Shown here piece after piece: positions 9,840 through 21,324 of a stretch of 64,000 nucleotides of DNA (positions are counted from its first letter, which is position 1; every line of letters begins with the position of its first letter). Source of the DNA: Achatina immaculata (taxonomy: Eukaryota; Mollusca; Gastropoda; Stylommatophora; Achatinidae); the NCBI GenBank assembly GCA_009760885.1, contig CM019693.1, positions 44,541,433 through 44,605,432 on the forward strand, written 5' to 3'. The notes below the pieces were generated by a model that was not told where the DNA came from, ran no database searches, and saw nothing but the letters and a program-made list of their open reading frames with translations. A program made the position numbers and the translations under genes.

Positions 9840-11556
9840 TTATTTATGTTCCCAATGCATGTTTCGCATACTCCACAGCCAGCATGAGGCCTTTTCTGCT
9901 GTTTCTGAAAGGCTTCTCAATGCCCTTGCTCTTGCTTGTCCCTTTATGCCCAGTTGCTTACATAGGTCATATGCTGATCTTGCTACGAATCCTCTTGCTC
10001 CCACTTCTACAGCTATCACTTTTGCCCTGAAGCCTGCCCCCTGCCACAGTTGCTTGACCAGATCATTGTACTTCTCCAATTTGAATAAATGCTGTTCCTC
10101 TATTCTAGTTTCGTAAGGGACCGTAAGCTCGATCATTATTAATTCCTTTTTTCTGTGGAGTACACTACAATGTCCGGTCGCATTCCTATGTTCTTGATGG
10201 CAGTCGGGTATTCTCTTCTTCCTGGAAGATCCGCTATCACATCCCAGTCATTTGTACCATCTAGCAGTGATGGTAAGGGAATGTCCCAGATTTCAATATT
10301 TGATGTCGTACCAGCGTCTATGAAGTATTTAGGTGGGACCTCAACTCTTTTGCTGTTATATGCTTTATTTTTGCCCTGTCTACGATGGCTACTAGTTCCT
10401 GCAGCACTCTGTTGTGCCACCAGGTGTAGCGTTCTTGCCCTAAAGACACTCTACATGCTGACAGCACATGTTCCAATGTTTGCCTTTCGTTGCAGAGAGG
10501 GCACTTTGTATCTTCTGATACACCCCATTTGTATAGGTTGGAGCCTGTAGGCAGAAGGTCATAACTAGCTATGATGATGAAGCTGAACCTCAAGGGTGCC
10601 ATTTTCCAGATGTCATTCCATGTTAGTGATCTCTGCAGGACTTCCTCCCATGTTGTCCATTGCCCTTGTTGTGATTGTTGGACTGCCTTCTGGACCGGCT
10701 TGTTATCCTCTGAATTCCTTACTTCACTGATGATCATATCCCTTCTTTCCTTGCAGGAGGCCTTTGACCACCATTTGATTTCGTCATGACCAAATCCCCT
10801 TCTGTTGGTCTGGGTGTACCCTATTACTTCTTTCAGCTCCTGCGTTTCCCTGGCTGTGGTCATTTCCTCACCTACTTTCCATTTTCGTCCAGTTTTAAGT
10901 GTTATACTTCTCGTACCACTGGATCTGTAGATTCTTGTAGCATTATTGCAAGCCTTGTCTTTCCAACTGTGTATTCTTCAACCACAGATTTGAATGGTAG
11001 CTGCAGTTTGCTCTTCTTGCAGTACAGTGCTACATCAGTTAATCCTGGTGGTACGCCCAACCACTTTCTTATGGCTTATTTATCTTTCTTTCGACTGCCT
11101 CTGCTGTGCTGGTACTTGCTTCGTACATGAGTAGTGGCCACATCAGTTTTGGAATCAGCATGAACTGGAGGCACCATATTTTTTAACTTACACAATAGTC
11201 TGCTTTTGTCTATGAAGCCATTTCTGTAACCTGCTTCATACCACTTGAGTCCTTCATGGATGCATCATATACTCTGCCAAGGCTCTTCACTGGCTCTTCC
11301 CCTACAGTCGGGATTATTTGATTTGCCACTGTGTACGATCTTTCTATCACTTTCCCTTTCATGAGTGACAGGCTTCTTGACTTCTTTGGCTTGAAGCTCA
11401 TGCGGCACCATATGATAAGGCTGTCCAAACGCTCTAACATCTTTCGTGCATGTGCTTCACTGGTTGTTATTACTGTTGTGTCATCCATGATTACTTGCAT
11501 GGCTAGTACGAACAGTATGGGAGATATTGTACAACCCACTACAATTCCTACCTAAT
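9840..11556 (-). pseudogene. R2-group LINE with restriction-like endonuclease, broken
   Basis: The minus strand carries, in order, the RT piece MGCTISPILFVLAMQ, DDTTVITTSEAH and VKSLGRVYDASMKD (11539-11210). A damaged stretch follows, then a CPLCNERQTLEHVLSAC cysteine motif with RYTWWHNRVLQEL (10863-10318). After that come MRPDIVVYS (10420-10139) and IELTVPYE with VEVGARGF (10136-9840). The RPDIV and ELTVPYE pair is the PD-(D/E)XK-type endonuclease expected of R2-superclade elements (Hero/NeSL-like). There are several frameshifts, and a deletion removes most of the RT between motif B and DDTT. Some relatives are target-specific, but no target is visible here. Confidence 0.82.
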
Positions 11557-11745
11557 CTTCCATCAGCTTTACAACCTGTTCCTCATGGCCCTGAAGTTCC
11601 AGTTACTCTTGTACCTGAGAGTTTAGAAGATTCTACTATCAGAGAAAGGAATAAACGCATGGACTCTTCACCGAGTCTGAATTGAAGGATCTGATGAGAG
11701 ATTTAGGATAATCCAAGCATTCAGCAGAACTCTTAGTATCAAAAC
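11551..11745 (+). pseudogene. fragment of a widespread invertebrate repeat-borne protein
   Basis: The plus strand encodes ERNKRMDSSP followed, after a frame change, by FTESELKDLMRDLG, a stop, and SKHSAELLVSKL. The pattern (E.EL.DL.RDL..SK..AELL.S.L) recalls an uncharacterised protein family found many times in invertebrate and cnidarian genomes, whose function I do not know. The piece is short and broken. Confidence 0.45.
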
Positions 11746-11754
11746 TCAGTCATT

Positions 11755-11885
11755 TCCATGCCTGCCCATTGCGGAACTTTCCCTCCCTAACAGCTCTTCT
11801 GTAGGCCTCTCTGATTTTTGTAGTTCCGTCTGTTCCTCTCCACAGATTCTTTAGTTGTTTTACTTTCTGAAGAGCGATAGATGTC
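11755..11885 (-). repeat. dispersed LINE 3'-end repeat (copy 2, partial)
   Basis: About 70 bases match the repeats at 3150 and 61890, then diverge. Confidence 0.65.
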
Positions 11886-12309
11886 CTTTTAAGTATCAAA
11901 ATTAGAAGAAGAAAAACCTAGCAGCATGAGGAATATCTATTAGTTGGTATAGAAGTATAGAACACGAACTTAATCCCTATCTTTCACAAAACAGAAAAGC
12001 TATGTGGGAGGACAACCTGTAGATTTTAATTTAACTTTAATTCTGGATGCCAGTGTAATTGTGTAATTTTTCTGTATTGGAATTATTGCTGATTGTAATA
12101 CTTTTGTAGTATAATTATTATCAATTATTATATCCCCATAATGGAATTGTTCGTCTGATTGTAATACTTCCATATTGTGGGCAATCACATAAAGAGGATG
12201 ATCGAAGTGTAGGAGAAGTGGAGATTTTTTGTTAAGAACTGACTCCATCCAGCTCTCTCTCTCTCTCGCGCGCACACACACACACACACACAGAGAAAGA
12301 TTTTCTGTA
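11886..12309. other. no gene; (TC)n/(AC)n microsatellite at 12250-12293
   Basis: The only clear feature is a dinucleotide tract: (CT)n, then (GC)n, then (AC)n. Confidence 0.7.
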
Positions 12310-12840
12310 CTCGGCGAGCTTTTCAACCTCATTAACAATGACCTCTTTAGAGTTTCATGTGGTCGACCTGGGCCTTCTGTGTTCCACATTATAGCCTGTT
12401 GTGGGATCCTCTGGTTGTCTCTTCTCAGCACATGATCGACATATGTCAATCTTCTTTTTCTGATCACCCATGAGACAGGTTGTTGTTCACTGTTGTTCTC
12501 AAATTCGTTCTACTTTTTACCGAGTATGTTCTCAAAAGAGAATTGCCTATTGCTTTAGTTGGTTCCCAGCTTTCACATGTATAAATGAGGGTGGTTATTA
12601 CATTTTAATTGAATAATTTTTTTTGTGCGTATAACTTTTGAATTCCATATGTTCTCAAGAAAGTCAGCGTCGCTCTTGCAATTCTAATTCTAACGTCCTT
12701 TCTGGTGTCACCATCCTGGTCTATGTAGCTGCTGAGATATGTAAAATGGTTTACTTCTTCAACAGCTCTTCCTTCTACATATATTTTTTTTCCCCTCATG
12801 GGTAATGAGAAGTTTGTTTTTCCCTTGTTAATCTCAAGTT
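12310..12840 (-). pseudogene. RTE-like LINE, C-terminal remnant
   Basis: On the minus strand 12799-12605 reads VEEVNHFTYLSSYIDQDG and DVRIRIARATLTFLRT, and further down (12467-12310) RKRRLTYVDHVLRRDNQRIPQ and PGRPHETLKR. These are the post-palm and tail motifs of RTE-like ORFs (FTYLGS..., GHVLRRD...). The frame is broken near 12600 and the RT core is missing. Confidence 0.8.
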
Positions 12841-13604
12841 CTTATTTAAATATAATCTAATTTATTATTCATTGTAGTTGACGAAACATTAACGTATATT
12901 TCATCCCAGCAACCTCTCACCTGGAGGATGACTTGCTTGGCACTCATTGTGAAGAATGATTAAGGACACTCATTGTGAAGAATGATTAAGGACACTCATT
13001 GTGAAGAATGATCAACTGCTCGTTCGTTCTTGAATTTTAATTTTACCACATATTTAGCTTCCTCATAAATCATGCCATGTATAAGTAATAGACTTAAATT
13101 GCAGAACATATAATTATATAGTTAGCACACAGAGGCAAATTAATCATCTGCTGCTAAGATGTTAAAAGCGAGTTTTGAAGCTGAAGTTAATAAATTATAC
13201 ATCCACCATAAAAATGAAAAAAAAATATCAGACCACAAGAATTATATATCTATAATAAAAATGGGAATATCAGATCACAAGATTTAAATTATACATCCAT
13301 CATAAAAATAAAAAAAACAGACCACAAGACTATGTGTCTTTTAATACACAGATTCAAGAAAACATTGTCAATAACCATTATTCACCATGGCAAATTTGAT
13401 ATAATTTGAAAAATCAGATTTAAGACAAACTGCATCCTTAATCAAAATTGTTTACAGCAAAAATTCATTCAGCAAAGTCTTGATTTACACATGTCAGGGA
13501 ACAATTCACTTACACGTACTTAGTGTAATCTCTGAGGAAGTGGTGTGTGTGTGTGTGTGTATGCGCGCGCGCACTCTGATGTTTCTGTTGCTAGACCGTC
13601 GGTG
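12841..13604. other. AT-rich non-coding; small tandem repeats
   Basis: A 26-bp unit is repeated about three times at 12940-13015. A second imperfect repeat containing ACCACAAGA occurs at 13200-13330, and a (GT)n/(GC)n tract lies at 13540-13572. I see no coding sequence. Confidence 0.75.
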
Positions 13605-13682
13605 CTTTTGCTAACACTTCCTGGGTTTTCCATGCGTCCCGTCGGTGCTTTTGCTAACACTTCCTGGGTTTTCCATGCGTTG
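13598..13682. repeat. 42-bp direct duplication
   Basis: Two perfect or near-perfect adjacent copies of a unit beginning GTCGGTGCTTTTGC. Confidence 0.85.
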
Positions 13683-13879
13683 CTGTCCGAAAGCTAGACT
13701 TGCCGTTTTCGATGGTCGCCGTATTCACACTGCTTCTAGCTTATTTCAAGTACTTTTTCTTGTCTCTATTTTTACTACAAAATTAATATAATAAAACGTT
13801 TTCAAAAATTATTACCGTGTTTTGAGCTGTAGGGAAACACGTGTTAACCAGATTTCAAAAGTCGACATTTTCTGGAAAT

Positions 13880-14650
13880 GGCGCAGTACGCTTCTATCTC
13901 ACTGAATTATGCTCCGATTTTTTTTTTTTTTGTGGTCAGACTGCTCCAGTGATGATAAAAAGAAAAAAAAAATCACTGCTTAATGATTCCGGTAATGAAA
14001 TTGATGTGTGTCAATGAGGTTTCTGCGACGGCGATCTGATAAGGCATACGATTACTAGGCACGGGGTTGCTGTGTCAGAAAGTGAAGATTCGAGCGAGTG
14101 ATTGTGATTCAGTGCCAGGATATGATGTTCCAACAGCAAGTGCCAGAAAGTGAAGATTCGAGCGAGTGATTGTGATTCAGTGCCAGGATATGATGTTCCA
14201 ACAGCAAGTGTCAGAAAGTGAAGATTTTTCGAGCGAGTGATTGTGATTCAGTGCCAGGATATGATGTTCCAACAGCAAGTGCCAGACTACGAAGCCACGC
14301 TAGAGAGAGTACTCAGACAGACCCTCCTCTGGAAACACCAATAATTCCAAAACCATTTGAGCTAGATTTGAGCATCTTCTGACATTTCTGCACTTTTCTG
14401 ACAACTGACACTTCCAGAAACAGGCAAAAGTAGCAAAATAAAACCTCTGCTGGATTACTTTTTCCTAAGTTTCAGGAGTTGTATAAACCGAAACAGCAGC
14501 TTTCGACTGAAGAAAAAGACACAAGAGTTGTCCGAATGATATCACACAACTCAAAAATAGTTGCTAATGGGGAGACTGATAGAAAAACTGGACAGGCACA
14601 ATTGAAACCAATTTGCATTTTTGATTACGACAAGCACATGAAGGGAGTTT
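13880..14650 (+). pseudogene. piggyBac-like transposase remnant
   Basis: The strongest part is at about 14440-14650: KPLLDYFFPKFQELYKPKQ, then LSTEEKD, and later PICIFDYDKHMKGV. These match the piggyBac transposase blocks before the first catalytic Asp and the late YN..MGGVD block, with the sequence between them deleted. Upstream, an acidic SESEDSSE/SDCDSVPGYDVPTASA region looks like the usual N-terminus. It is internally deleted and cannot encode an active enzyme. No TTAA-flanked terminal repeats were identified. Confidence 0.7.
14085..14290. repeat. 68-bp tandem repeat in piggyBac N-terminus
   Basis: Three units containing AGTGAAGATTCGAGCGAG. The period is not a multiple of three (68-71 bp), so the duplication shifts the frame of the acidic N-terminal region. 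Confidence 0.88.
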
Positions 14651-14980
14651 AGCATAGCCGTGTAAGTAATGATTATAGTTATTATTATTATTAGTGACAT
14701 GATCAGGAATATAGTTAAGAATGTATTGGGGGGGGGGGGGGGGGCGGGGGCAGGATAGTAGGTCAAACGGTGACAGAGAAGGGATAGTTCGAAGGACGAA
14801 GAACGGATACTAGGTACTTCAAAACCGAAACATGGGTACGCCGATAAATCGTAACATTGCGACTTCACGCACACCTGCAGTAGCCGAGGGGAAACAACTG
14901 ACCAGTAGATCAAACGACTGAACAGAGAACGGACTAGGTCCCGAAGCAGATAACTTGAAAGAGATGAGGGACTGGGTTAA
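14651..14980. repeat. leader segment shared with 30037-30115, then 17-base G-run
   Basis: About 80 bases from 14651 match 30037-30115, and in both places the segment lies upstream of a Tx1 ORF1. A run of 17 G follows at 14728-14744. The remainder to 14980 has no gene. Confidence 0.7.
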
Positions 14981-15013
14981 TTGGAGAACTCACTTTTTAC
15001 TGCTACTGCTAAA

Positions 15014-15379
15014 ATGGCCCGCACTAACCAGACAGCTGGAACATCCGCTGAGAAGGCAGAAGCGCACACAGAGGAGGTCATGGATCTGAGAATAGAAGAC
15101 CTGGACGTCGAAGCGTATCACCAACAGGGAACCCTGTTGTTAACGCTCACAGGCCCAGAGGCATCCAAGGTGTCCTACACTTTTCTAATGAGTGTAATCG
15201 CGGGTCCTTTAGGAGTGGGGGCCAGTGGAATAACTGGCCTGTACCACTTCCAAGATCAAACTCGCTGGTACGCCAGACTGACAACGGCTGCTCATATGAA
15301 ACACTATGAGCAGCTACATGGGAAAACTTTCCAGTCTAGCCAACCCAGGACCACGATAACTGTGGAGCACCTAGTGTAA
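15014..15379 (+). pseudogene. L1-Tx1 ORF1, subfamily A, 3'-truncated
   Basis: The start is placed at the ATG at 15014 (MARTNQ), in a good AAAATGG context; the same start recurs at 31073. The frame encodes the subfamily A N-terminus and most of an RRM-like nucleic-acid-binding region (MDLRIEDLDVEAYHQQG, SVIAGPLGVGASGITGLYHF, HLHGK-type block). At EHL it is cut off: a subfamily B element begins within a few bases (15376-15380) and supplies an immediate stop. ORF1 proteins of this clade bind element RNA. The complete A version at 31.1 kb shows what is lost: the rest of the RRM, the knuckle and the acidic tail. Confidence 0.9.
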
Positions 15380-15609
15380 GGAGTGGAAAAATAAGCAAAA
15401 ATCCCCAGGCCTTCGAGTCCGGCGCTGGCCAGGTATATATAAGACGAGAATAGAAAAAAGGGGAGAAGTTGAGCACGTGGAAGTCCAGCGGCAGACGTGG
15501 ACGAGGAGGGTTCAGTGACAAAACTTCATTTTATTTCTTAGTTTCCCTCAACGTACACAGCGTACAAGGTAAGCTACTTTTGATTATACTCATTCGTTTT
15601 TATCTCGAA
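15380..15609 (+). promoter_or_regulatory. 5' leader of subfamily B Tx1 with TATA box
   Basis: A TATATATAAG box lies at 15434-15443, about 170 bases upstream of the ORF1 start. Just before ORF1, TACAAGGTAAGC (near 15566-15577) is a good 5' splice-donor match. LINE promoters are usually internal and TATA-less, so the box may have been picked up from the insertion site. Transcription was not tested. Confidence 0.5.
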
Positions 15610-16720
15610 ATGGCCACCAATAACGCTACACCCTTTCCAGCCAGTCAAATGGAGACCGAAGTTACAATTAGCCCAGAGGTGGATCTGGAGCAGGGTGAAC
15701 TCCATAAGCAGGGAACCCTGATACTAACTGTATCTGGACAGGAACTGTCCAGAATGACATACAACTTAATGTCCAGCGTGATCGCTGGGCCGTTTGGAGT
15801 AGGACCTGGAGGCATTTCCGAACTATACCGGTTCGAAGATAAAACAAAGTGGTATGCCAATCTAACGGCGGCGGCCCATATAATACATTATCCGCGGCTC
15901 CACGGACGGGTCTTCGAGACAAACAGTCCGAAAATAAAGATCCAGTGTGAGCACCTGGACAAAGAAAAGGCGAAGGGTACCCTACATTGGGTACCTACCA
16001 CCCTGAAGCCCGAAGCGGTAAAGAGGGTGCTAGAACAGGTGACAGGAGATCCGGAAGTGGAAGCATACCCGGTAGAAGCAGCCCGGGATAAATGGAGCTT
16101 CACTTTTAGACCGGGGAAAACGATCCCCCCCCCCCCATTACATCAATGTTAAAATGGGACAAACCAACTGCAAACCACATAGGCTATGGCTACAGTTGCC
16201 AGGGCGGAGAACACCCTGCCCGAGGTGCGGTCTAGATGATCACTGGGCCAGCAAATGCCCCCAAAAAAATATTAGAAAACCTCAGACGGGAGAGAAAACA
16301 CAGATAGAGCAACCACGTGAGCAAGAACAAAAACTCGCCCCGGAGACACCGGAGAAACGGTGGCTAACCTCTGACGGTTTCACCATGGCGGACAAGAGAA
16401 AAGGCAAAAGAACCCGGTGTGAGACGCTCAGCCCGGAGCTCACGGCGCCACCAACGCCCGAACCCAGGGTAGAAAAAGTTTTCTCAGACGAGGAAGAAGA
16501 AGAACAAGAGACTGACAGCGGTAGGGACGACGTCCAACCCCGAAGCCCGCTACCCTGGGGGGACACACAAAACAAGACAGACAACACTGCCAAGCGACAA
16601 CCAACAGCCACAAGACATCACCTTCCCTGGGCAGACACAGCCTGCGACACTGACGCAACAAACCGCACGAGACAACCCACAGTCGGGACAAGAAACAAGC
16701 AAGACACAAGGTACCAGTAA
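15610..16720 (+). pseudogene. L1-Tx1 ORF1, subfamily B, one frameshift
   Basis: The start at 15610 is chosen over the in-frame ATG at 15469 because the preceding leader is non-coding and the context CGAAATGG also precedes an ORF2. Residues 1-170 form the RRM-like region (GTLILTVSGQELSR, SVIAGPFGVGPGGISELY, GTLHWVPTTLKPEAV, DKWSFTFRP). A 12-base C-run at 16125-16136 then shifts the frame. The second part (from about 16140) has a CCHC knuckle CPRCGLDDHWASKC (C-x2-C-x4-H-x4-C) and a Ser/Thr/Glu-rich acidic tail to 16720. Other copies have a shorter C-run and read through. ORF2 follows 86 bases later. Confidence 0.92.
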
Positions 16721-16796
16721 ATAAAATCCTTTAAACACCACAACACAAATCCAATACCTAGTTCTAACAAAACCGTGTAAGACTTTCACCCTTTAG
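16711..16796 (+). promoter_or_regulatory. intron-like segment between ORF1 and ORF2 (B)
   Basis: ACAAG|GTACCAG overlaps the end of ORF1. TTCTAAC at 16762-16768 is a branch-point-like sequence, and CTTTCACCCTTTAG ends at 16796, eleven bases before the ORF2 ATG. Comparable segments lie at the same position in other subfamilies. Splicing is inferred only from motifs. Confidence 0.4.
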
Positions 16797-16806
16797 TTAA
16801 TTAGAA

Positions 16807-19362
16807 ATGGACGGAGAAATCAAGGTTTTAACTATTAACATTAGAGGCTTGCGCAGAAAACTACAGCACATAGTCTCTTTAGCACATTCACACAAACCAG
16901 ACTTCATCCTGATCCAAGAAACAAATATACATACAGACAGGCACGCAGCACAAATCACAACACAGCTAGGCTTCAGACACTCATGTTTTAGCTTAGCCAT
17001 TCACGCATCAGGATCGGGGGTAGCAATAATACAGACATCGGATAGGTGGGAGGTACTTAGGACAAACAGAGACACCAGAGGGAGAGTAGCTATATGTGAA
17101 GTTAGTAACAACTCACACACATACACTATAGTGAACATACATGCACCACCAACCCGCAGCCACCAGTCAAACTTCTACGAAGACTTAGAATCTCTACTCG
17201 GCCACAGATACAGGGGACACAACACTATATTAGCAGGAGACTTTAATGGCGTAACATCAGAGCTAGACATTATAGGAGGTACAACCAGAACCAACACATA
17301 TGAGAGGCCCCAGCAAAATTTTGTGCAAGACATAATAGACATACATGATCTAGTAGATACATACAGACACACATACCCTCAGGGCAGAGAGATCACTCAT
17401 AAAAACGACGAACACAGCAGAGGATATAGGTTGGACAGAATTTACGCACCAAGTACATGCCACATAGCACAAGTCAGACATATCCCTAGTGCATTGGCTT
17501 TCACAGACCACACAGCAGTCGTAGCAACAGTTAACACAATACCTACAGCTATACCTCAAAAACGATCACCACACTGGAAATTTAACAACACACTCCTCCA
17601 AAACAAAATATTTGTTGAAACCATGACACAACTGATACACACTTTCACGAATAACACACCCACACACAACATCCAACAGCACTGGGAGACTTTAAAACAA
17701 GCAATAAGAGACAAAGCACAAAAGCTCTCAACACAGATACACAGAGAAAGACGGAGACAGGGAAAAATACTAGAGGAAGCAATCAAACTAACACGACAGA
17801 TGGACAAAAACTCATCAGACAACACAGATTTCAAGGCGCACTTCTAAGAACAAGACTCCATACCATCACACAAGAAATACCCACCAAGCAGTATTTGAGC
17901 ATAGAGCAAAACATACAACGAAGCAGACAGATAAGAGAAGTAACAGACGACACAGGGAACAGAGAAACAGACAGTACAAACATAGTTAAAACCATTAGAG
18001 AATACTACAAAAAACTGTACACAGAGGAAGAAACTCAACCACACATACAAGACAAATACATGCAGTACACTAAACAACTCACAGACTCGGACAAGCAAGC
18101 ACTGGACACACCACTAACACTAGACAACCTGACGCAAGCACTACAAGCAATGCAAGAAAACAGGTCACCAGGGCCAGACGGCCTCACAGCAGAATTCTAC
18201 AAACACTTCTTTGCACTCTTAGGTCCTCTTCTCTTACAAGTCTTCACAGAGGCTTTCCAAAACAAACAACTCCCACCTAGTCTAAACCTATCATACATCA
18301 CCCTCATAAGCAAAGACAACGCGGACAAAACGCAACTCAAAAACTACAGACCCATATCTCTACTAAACGTGGACTACAAGATCCTCACTAAAGCGCTCAC
18401 AAACAAGCTCAAACCACTGATGCACAAACTCATACACGCAGACCAGCAATGTAGTGTAGAAAACAGAAACATACACCAGCACACACATTTCATACGAGAC
18501 GTCATATACTACACACACCAGAAGAACTGCCAATCGTCAGTTCTTTCATTAGATCAGGAGAAAGCTTTCGATAGAGTATCACACAAATACCTACACAAGA
18601 CACTACTACACTGCAACATAGGGGACTACTTCAGAGAATGGATTCACATTCTCTACTCAAAACCCGAGAGCAAAGTCTTAGTAAACCATACGCTTACAGA
18701 GACTTTCAGGCTAACAAGATCAGTGAGACAGGGCTGCCCCCTATCTCCGTTACTGTACATACTCACTCTAGAACCACTTCTAGAGAAAATCAGACAAGAC
18801 ACAACAATCCAGGGAACTTTTGTACCTGGCAGAGGAGAGAGAAAGTTGCTCGCTTATGCGGACGACACAATCTTCCTCCCAACAACAGACAGGTCAATAA
18901 CCCACATTTTAGACACCTTCACAGAATTCGGTGAAGGCAGCGGAGCGAAACTTAACATACACAAATCAAACATCATGGGAATAGGCAAATGGCGGGATAA
19001 AAGAGATTTCCCTCTTCGTCTCAAACGCACAGACAGCATCCGCCTGTACGGCATTACTTTCCCATCACACCCCGACACAATACACAAACCCACATGGGAC
19101 AACCTCATAACAAAAATTACAAACATGTTACAACGATACAAATACAAAACAGCAACAATTTTTGGAAGAAGCACCATAGTAAATACATACATAATACCAA
19201 AAATAATATACACCGCCACAGTACTAGACCCTCCGCAGCAGACAATCAAAGAAATAAACAAACAAATCAGAAACTTTATCTTTACAAACACCCTTCACAA
19301 AATACAACGTAAAACCCTCATGCAGGACAATATACATGGAGGGATTGGCATGAAAGAGATGG
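16807..19362 (+). pseudogene. L1-Tx1 ORF2, subfamily B: APE endonuclease and RT
   Basis: The first 346 residues (16807-17847) hold a full APE-type endonuclease with VLTINIRGLRRKL (Asn), ILIQETNI (Glu), NIHAPP, LAGDFNGV (Asp/Asn), LDRIYAP and FTDHTAVVA (Asp-His). A deletion near 17815 shifts the frame. From 17895 the RT runs with SPGPDGLTAEFY, NYRPISLLNVDYKILTKAL, SLDQEKAFDRVSH (first catalytic Asp), RQGCPLSPLLY and LAYADDTIFL (catalytic Asp pair), then the thumb. The frame is lost near 19350 where foreign DNA begins, so the C-terminal cysteine motif is absent. The motif style is that of the Tx1 branch of L1. Confidence 0.93.
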
Positions 19363-20294
19363 TGCGACTGGTTTTGGGCAACAAAGGATGACCCAATGAC
19401 CGATACAACAATTGGAGGCGTGGTCTATGGAACGGAATTTACGAATATAAAAGGAGAGGTAGACAGGTGGAAAAGAGGAAAAAGGCAGAGGAGAGCAGAT
19501 AGAGGTTCTGATAGAGGAGAAGGCGGGCGGAGAGCAGATAGGGGTTCTGATAGAGGAGGAGGCAGAGAGAGATTTTGATAGAGGAGGACCAAAAGGTCCT
19601 AAACAAGTAGTCTAATAGAAGAACATAACAGATAGAGAAGTAGAGTTAGATTGAACTAGTGTAGCAAGAGATCGTACAGTAATTGTTACCAAGAGCTGAA
19701 TATTGTGAACGCTGCTTAAATACTGCTTGTAGAATTATGAGAATTTTGAGAATTATGATATTGTGATTTTGTGAGATTTCGTGCTACTATGATGAAAATA
19801 ATGAAATGTGTATAATCTTGCCTATGCCTATTATCACAAGTGAGTTATCAGCTATACGTATTGATCATATTGATATTAATTGTCAAATTAAATTGAATCA
19901 GTGAAATGTTCATGAGAAATCTTTTATTGCCATGTTTGAGAATGATCGACGTGTGATTAAAGAGAAACTTCTTGAATAATATATGATAGTACCAAGAACA
20001 CCTATTTGAAATAAAAAAGATACCACATTGTGAATGAACAATATAAAATAGAACACATAGTGTTATACCTTGTGGATCAGAACTTTGTAAATACATTGAT
20101 CGTTGATTTTAAGAAAAAGGATTGTTGTTTCGTGTTCCTGTTATTTACATGTAAGGTGTGAACGTTGGTGTAGTCAGCCTTCAATCACTCAGTACGACGG
20201 CGGGTAGACAGAATAAAAGATTGAATAATAACCCTAACTTCTCGTCAGTGAAAGCAAATATAAAATTAATATTTGTATAAACACCAAATACTAC
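19363..20294 (+). repeat. TATA-containing AT-rich leader, copy 1 (upstream of A ORF1 piece)
   Basis: It contains CCAAT at 19393-19397 and TATAAAAG at 19446-19453, then GA-rich 40-bp repeats (19480-19580) and an AT-rich body. The body is homologous to 21400-21760 and 42745-43250. All copies lead into a Tx1 ORF1 fragment or a short gag-like frame. It could be a Tx1 leader or a diverged LTR; AATAAA signals occur near 20212. Confidence 0.55.
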
Positions 20295-20643
20295 ACTAGA
20301 CAAAGAGCGCCAGAAAGGTACCCTACACTGGGTTCCCCCGACGACGAAAATAGAAGGAGTCCGGAGGATCGTGGAGCAGGCAACGGGAGACCCCGAGCCA
20401 GTGGTGTCTAGAGCGGATGTGGCTCTGGACAAATGGAATTTCATATGCAGACCGAGGAAGCCAATTCCTCATTATGTGACAAACTGTGGGTCGCTGAATA
20501 TAGACGAGAGATCTGACCGGGAGAGCGACACAGACACCACCACCACAGGCGCACACAGGGACCTGTCCTGGGTGGGAATAACCCAGAAGGGGTACAAGAC
20601 AGCGGAACAACGAACCAACCGAGACAAAGACAGCGACAACTAA
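20295..20643 (+). pseudogene. L1-Tx1 ORF1, subfamily A, internally deleted
   Basis: The frame enters at the EHLDKER block and reads GTLHWVPPTTKIEGVRRI, ALDKWNFICRPRKPIPHYVT, then jumps directly to the acidic tail (SDRESDTDTTTTGAHRDLSW) and stops at 20643. The deletion removes the CCHC knuckle and the linker that intact A copies have at 31620-31980. This is the ORF1 part of a deletion derivative whose ORF2 follows. Confidence 0.88.
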
Positions 20644-20669
20644 CAGGATACCACAGACAACCCATCTAG

Positions 20670-20733
20670 GTATGTTAGTAGGCTTTAACTCACAACACAC
20701 ACCAAATGTTTAGACAAACCTGTCTTAATTTAG
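20670..20733 (+). promoter_or_regulatory. intron-like segment between ORF1 and ORF2 (A)
   Basis: CTAG|GTATGTTAG at the left and GTCTTAATTTAG at the right, nine bases before the ORF2 ATG. It is essentially the same as 32173-32236. Confidence 0.4.
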
Positions 20734-20741
20734 CTTTCGAA

Positions 20742-20951
20742 ATGGGTACAGAAATTAGAGTTTTGAGCATTAACATTAGAACATTAACAAAAACTCAGGC
20801 GGACACACACACTAAGTTACTGCCCCTGCTCGCAGAGTTCAGGTACTTGGTGTGGACGTGTAGAAACAGAGCTCGTTTTGATTTCTGCACGTTTAGTCTT
20901 GTCACGTTCTTGGGACTGTTTCAGCAAAGATCGGGCAAAATAATGGACTGA
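20742..20951 (+). pseudogene. L1-Tx1 mini-ORF2: first residues fused to the C-terminus
   Basis: The frame begins as a normal ORF2 (MGTEIRVLSINIR) and after 15 or so residues joins the extreme ORF2 C-terminus (KTQADTHTKL, AEFRYLVWTCRNRARF), ending at a stop at 20951. The endonuclease and RT are gone. The join keeps the frame open for 69 codons. The normal 3' UTR follows, so this is a non-autonomous derivative that could move only in trans. Confidence 0.88.
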
Positions 20952-21324
20952 AAGAGAGAGAGAGAGAGAAAAAGAGAGAAGCAAGAGAGGATTAAATTTA
21001 AGTTAAAAATCCATGTACATCCCATGAGTGAAAGAGAAGGCCTTTGCCAAACAAGGATCATGTACATCACCAGAGAGGAAGACAATGGGAGGAGAGAGAG
21101 AGCGAAAGGGAGAGAAAGAGTACACAGAAAATCTCACAAATCAGTGAATTTTTATATATTTAAAAAAGGGAAATAAAGAAAGAAAAATACAAAGGGTTAA
21201 GAAACCACACAGCTAAAAACAAAGTACCACATGATGACAGCAACAACGGTCACTCGAAAGAGTTCTCCAAGTTGCACAGTGCAAGGTCTTGACAGATCAA
21301 ATCACTGAGTCTGAAAAAAAAAAT
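20952..21324 (+). other. Tx1 3' UTR with terminal hairpin and A-tail
   Basis: A (GA)n tract is followed by a conserved block with CCATGTACATCCCATGAGTG and a second TGTACATC about 45 bases later. Near the end TTGCA-CAG-TGCAA (21272-21284) is a perfect small hairpin. The copy ends in an A-run (21314-21323). The same 3' module ends the copies near 37.8, 39.6 and 41.2 kb, and a related form occurs near 48.3 kb. Confidence 0.75.

Noticed and set aside
16282..16789. minus-strand Cys/Ser-rich frames opposite ORF1 B
   Set aside because: Antisense shadows with no independent evidence.
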